Of a stretch of DNA of 58,716 bases, positions 57,692-58,716 are shown one piece after another (positions within the stretch are counted from its first letter, which is position 1; the number at the start of each line of letters is the position of its first letter). This stretch comes from Stutzerimonas frequens. Lineage in GTDB: Bacteria; Pseudomonadota; Gammaproteobacteria; Pseudomonadales; Pseudomonadaceae. The stretch spans positions 1-58,716 of the forward strand of contig NZ_JAMOHM010000021.1 in the NCBI RefSeq assembly GCF_024448335.1. Direction: 5' to 3'. A program made the translations under genes and the position numbers. The notes beneath the pieces are model-generated. The model did no database searches. It saw nothing but the letters and a program-made list of their open reading frames with translations, and had not been told where the DNA came from.

Positions 57692-58606
57692 ATGATGAGC
57701 CTGCCCGAGCCAATGCCTTCACTGACAACTCAAATTGCACGACTTGCGCAGCGCCTCGGGCTGCGCTCCAAGGCTGCGCATTCGGTACTGCAGCGCGCCA
57801 GCAACCTGCAGCTGCCGTTCAGCCGCCTCCCGGAACCCGAGCCCAGCATTTTCTGGACTGACGGCCCTTGCCTGCAACGTCTGCTGGAACTGCCGCGCGG
57901 CGCGCTCTCCGGTCCAGTGCAGGAAGACAAAGCCCGCGCCCATGCGGCACTGACCCGTCTGATCAGCAAGGACTGTTTCCGGCTGCAGCTCGATCTCCGT
58001 CAGATCGACGGCTTTGGCGGCCCGCAGAGCGGCGGTGCTAGCTTCGCGACATTCGAAGCCTTCGCCGCTACACCTGCCTGCCGACAGATTCGAATCATCA
58101 GCTACAAGGACTTCGTTCGCACCCTGGGGGCAGCGCTGCCCGGTTTCGACACCGGCGCCCCAATCGAAGTGCGCCAGGCCAGCTGGCTGGGCGAACGGCT
58201 GTACTGGGCTGGCGAGCACCACCTGGAAGCCTTCGCCTGCGCCGTGGCCTATGCGCGCCTGCGCGGCCTGGAAGTGATGCTGCCGGCGGACGTCACCGAC
58301 TATCGCCTGGACCGCTCAGGCGTTCACGCGCTGGATGCGGACTACCACGCCGTGACCATGCCCGCCCAGGCCTGGAGCGATCGCGAGTTCATGGCCCTGC
58401 TTCTCGACAGCCAGGTGCCCTATGCGCGTCTGACCCTGCTACGCGATACCAGCAATTCGGAACTGCTTCTGCTGGAGAAGCGTGACCCTACGGCCAATGC
58501 CATCGGTGAAGGGCTCAAGCTGGCCGGAGCGCCGGACCTGATTCGCTACCTGCGAGACCTGCCGCAAATCACCCGCTTCAAGGTCGGTTTGCCCGCCCAG
58601 AACTGA
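57692..58606 (+). CDS. uncharacterised protein (possibly DUF6685 family)
   Basis: This 304-residue soluble protein has no signal peptide or membrane helix. I do not recognise a catalytic motif. It contains two repeated 'xGxxG' stretches (GFGGPQSGGASF) and a conserved-looking C-terminal half (WLGERLYWAGEHHLEAFACAVAYARLRGLEVMLPADVTDY). It occupies the place of PA3052 next to the DUF2835 gene. The start at 57692 is uncertain; ATGs at 57695 and 57713 are in frame. Confidence 0.85.
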   Translation: MMSLPEPMPSLTTQIARLAQRLGLRSKAAHSVLQRASNLQLPFSRLPEPEPSIFWTDGPCLQRLLELPRGALSGPVQEDKARAHAALTRLISKDCFRLQLDLRQIDGFGGPQSGGASFATFEAFAATPACRQIRIISYKDFVRTLGAALPGFDTGAPIEVRQASWLGERLYWAGEHHLEAFACAVAYARLRGLEVMLPADVTDYRLDRSGVHALDADYHAVTMPAQAWSDREFMALLLDSQVPYARLTLLRDTSNSELLLLEKRDPTANAIGEGLKLAGAPDLIRYLRDLPQITRFKVGLPAQN

Positions 58607-58647
58607 ACGCCGCGCAGCACCGGCGACCCTCATACCGAACCAACCGC

Positions 58648-58687
58648 AAAATACGGCGCACCGTCCCGGTCGGCCGGTGCGCCGTAT
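58648..58687 (-). terminator. intrinsic terminator near the window end
   Basis: ATACGGCGCACCG (58651-58663) and CGGTGCGCCGTAT (58675-58687) form a perfect 13-bp stem. On the minus strand the stem is followed by TTTT, so it probably ends a minus-strand gene beyond the right edge. It may also stop the plus-strand gene before it. Confidence 0.7.
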
Positions 58688-58716
58688 GCACCGTATGCGC
58701 TCAAGCCTGGCTGGCC

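Overview
The window looks like a chromosome segment from a Pseudomonas-type gammaproteobacterium. The evidence is high G+C coding DNA, the fused prephenate dehydrogenase/EPSP synthase next to cmk-rpsA, the imuA-imuB-dnaE2 SOS cassette, the zwf-pgl-eda Entner-Doudoroff genes, OprD-type porin, MupP, and gene blocks that match remembered Pseudomonas aeruginosa order (PA1674-1678, PA2737-2744, PA2778-2779, PA3030-3052, PA3162-3173). A stutzeri-group species is plausible, but I cannot prove it from sequence alone. It is mostly core genome. I see no prophage, CRISPR array, transposase or integrase.

Layout. 0.3-4.0 kb (+): mtaD-like deaminase, ubiG, mupP, yciK. 4.0-9.2 kb (-): rluB, eda, pgl, zwf, prmB. 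9.5-11.3 kb (+): isochorismatase-fold hydrolase, Smr-domain protein, folE. 11.4-13.7 kb: glutathione transferase and aminotransferase (-), divergent MarR regulator (+). 13.8-26.1 kb (-): mtnA, gyrA, serC, pheA, hisC, aroA-tyrA fusion, cmk, rpsA, linking serine and aromatic amino acid synthesis with DNA topology and translation. 26.4-31.6 kb (+): imuA, imuB, dnaE2 behind a LexA box. tRNA-Pro(GGG) follows. 31.9-39.3 kb (-): thrS, infC, rpmI, rplT, pheS, pheT, ihfA, MerR regulator, preceded by tRNA-Val(GAC).

39.8-46 kb is the more accessory stretch: a PuuB-like oxidoreductase, a C39-type peptidase lipoprotein paired with a small membrane protein, an I78-type inhibitor lipoprotein, a lone acyltransferase of lower G+C, mobA, a YgdI/YgdR lipoprotein, tRNA-Pro(CGG) and a glutaredoxin-like protein. 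46-58.7 kb: OprD-family porin, the DUF883/YqjE/YqjK-like envelope trio, dgt, FUSC protein, YggL, dacB, rlmKL, rmf, pyrD, a DUF2835 protein and an uncharacterised protein.

The nearest thing to an undescribed system is the peptidase/small membrane protein pair at 41.1-42.4 kb. It has the look of a processing enzyme and its substrate. Other points of interest are an isochorismatase-fold protein with Ser at the usual nucleophile position, a palindrome cluster between divergent genes at 9.3 kb, an intrinsic terminator upstream of mtnA with no gene to terminate, an ATT start for infC, and two synteny breaks relative to P. aeruginosa.
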